Source: Gemmatimonadota bacterium
Lineage (GTDB): Bacteria; Gemmatimonadota; Gemmatimonadetes; Gemmatimonadales; Gemmatimonadaceae
Length of the DNA: 6,975 bases
Direction: 5' to 3'
Assembly (NCBI GenBank): GCA_947457715.1
Contig: CANGXK010000141.1
Span: forward strand, 1 to 6,975
The translations under genes were made by a program, and so were the position numbers. Below the pieces are notes generated by a model, which saw only the letters and a list, made by a program, of their open reading frames with translations, searched no databases and was not told where the DNA came from. Positions 6,060 through 6,975 of this stretch are shown in pieces; position 1 is the stretch's first letter, and each line of letters starts with the position of its first letter.

Positions 6060-6975
6060 ATGAACATTCTCGTGCTCAACGTGGGCTCGGCGACGCTCAA
6101 GTTTCAGGTGGTCGTCACCGACGCCGAACACATCAGCGGGCATCGCGACCAACGATTGATCCGGGGACAGATCGAGCGGATCGGTGGCGAGTCGATCATC
6201 ACTATCCGCAGTGACGATGGCGTATCGCGTCGGCGCACCGCCCCGCTTCGCGACCTGCGCACTGCGGTGGAGTGGCTGGTGGGATTCGTGACGTCGGAGG
6301 AGAGCGGTACCGGGCTCACGAGACGCGGAGAACTGCACGCGGTGGGCCATCGCGTGGTGCATGGCGGCGAGCACTTTCGCAGCAGCGTGGCCATCGACAG
6401 CACGGTATTGCGCAGCATCGAGGAGACCATCGAACTCGCACCGTTGCACAACCCGCACAACCTGCGCGGTATCGAAGCCGCGCGCGCGGCGCTCGGCAGC
6501 GGCGTTCCGCAGGTGGCGGTGTTCGACACTGCGTTCCACCACACGCTGCCGGAGCACGCCTACCTCTACGCGATTCCCTATCCGCTGTATCGCCGGCACA
6601 AGGTGCGCCGCTACGGCTTTCATGGTACCTCGCATCGCTCCATCGCGTCTCGTTGGCGCACACTGACGGGTCGTGACCACACCGATGTGCGCATCGTGAC
6701 GCTGCACCTCGGCAACGGCTGCTCGGCGTGTGCGATCAAGGGCGGCGAGTCGATCGATACCAGCATGGGCTTTACGCCCCTGGAAGGACTCGTGATGGGC
6801 TCGCGGTCAGGTGACATCGACGCCGCGCTGCTGGATTATATCGCGGCGAAGGAAGGCCTCACGCTGCCGCAGGTCGAGGCGCTGCTGAACAATCAGTCGG
6901 GACTGCTCGGGATCTCGGGGCTCACGAACGATATGCGCGACTTGCTCGCGGAAGCGCACGAGAACCAGGATCGTC
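6060..6975 (+). CDS. ackA: Acetate kinase (3' end outside window)
   Basis: About 305 of roughly 400 codons are visible; the frame is still open at the window edge. Acetate kinase transfers phosphate between ATP and acetate, linking acetyl phosphate to ATP production in acetate overflow or uptake, usually with phosphotransacetylase, which is not in this window. Compared with the Methanosarcina enzyme the active-site residues are present: N7 and S10 (in [11 protein letters not shown]), R98 (GHRVVHGG), H130 (APLHNPHN), D156 ([11 protein letters not shown]), H188 (YGFHGTSH) and R249 (GSRSGDID). The numbering runs 7-8 ahead of that enzyme after the first strand, an ordinary small insertion. S11-S12 of the usual GSSSLK are replaced by Ala-Thr, and the usual GTRSGD reads GSRSGD. 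The ATG lies 46 bases after the membrane-protein stop with a GAGGGG ribosome site. Propionate or butyrate kinases are close relatives, but acetate kinase is the best call. Confidence 0.95.
   Translation, partial: MNILVLNVGSATLKFQVVVTDAEHISGHRDQRLIRGQIERIGGESIITIRSDDGVSRRRTAPLRDLRTAVEWLVGFVTSEESGTGLTRRGELHAVGHRVVHGGEHFRSSVAIDSTVLRSIEETIELAPLHNPHNLRGIEAARAALGSGVPQVAVFDTAFHHTLPEHAYLYAIPYPLYRRHKVRRYGFHGTSHRSIASRWRTLTGRDHTDVRIVTLHLGNGCSACAIKGGESIDTSMGFTPLEGLVMGSRSGDIDAALLDYIAAKEGLTLPQVEALLNNQSGLLGISGLTNDMRDLLAEAHENQDR

Noticed and set aside
5327..6100. Minus-strand open frame (257 codons) opposite purK and the membrane protein gene
   Set aside because: The composition is Arg/His/Glu/Gln-rich without any motif, and it lies opposite two well-supported genes. 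It is a GC-driven shadow.
5949..6707. Minus-strand open frame (252 codons) opposite ackA
   Set aside because: It covers the conserved acetate kinase coding sequence in antisense and shows no recognisable features.

Overview
The window is a gene-dense, high-GC (by eye about 65%) stretch of bacterial chromosome. Every supported gene lies on the + strand. Codons end almost always in G or C, GTG starts occur, and genes overlap or nearly touch. The M16 protease pair and the general gene content fit a Gemmatimonadota-like (or related environmental Gram-negative) bacterium. That placement is an impression from sequence style, not a database result. Exported and lipid-anchored proteins point to a cell with an outer membrane and periplasm.

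Left block (1-3426): two M16-family (pitrilysin/insulinase clan) proteins are followed by a two-domain rhodanese lipoprotein. The first M16 protein is cut by the window edge. Both junctions are one-base stop/start overlaps (TGATG), so the three are probably one translationally coupled operon. The second M16 protein has lost the HxxEH zinc site but keeps the C-terminal Arg/Tyr pair. The first appears to be the catalytic partner and lacks the Arg/Tyr pair. This looks like an obligate heterodimeric exported protease.

Middle block (3443-5626): a small protein of unknown function (102 aa) is followed by a 136-base intergenic region with a 14-bp-period tandem repeat, an inverted repeat and a weak promoter candidate. 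Then come purE and purK, overlapping by 4 bases. Together they carry out the two-step bacterial conversion of AIR to CAIR in purine synthesis (PurK makes N5-CAIR with ATP and bicarbonate; PurE rearranges it). PurK has an unusual sequence at a normally conserved C-terminal site.

Right block (5636-6975): a 125-aa four-helix membrane protein of unknown function starts 9 bases after purK. It is followed by the first ~305 codons of an acetate kinase gene (ackA), cut by the right edge.

I see no rRNA, tRNA, CRISPR array, insertion sequence, phage gene or convincing terminator. Most of the window is ordinary housekeeping and protein-quality material. The items most worth a second look are the split M16 pair with its coupled sulfurtransferase, the altered PurK motif, and the repeat-bearing region before purE. 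I do not see convincing evidence of an entirely new system.
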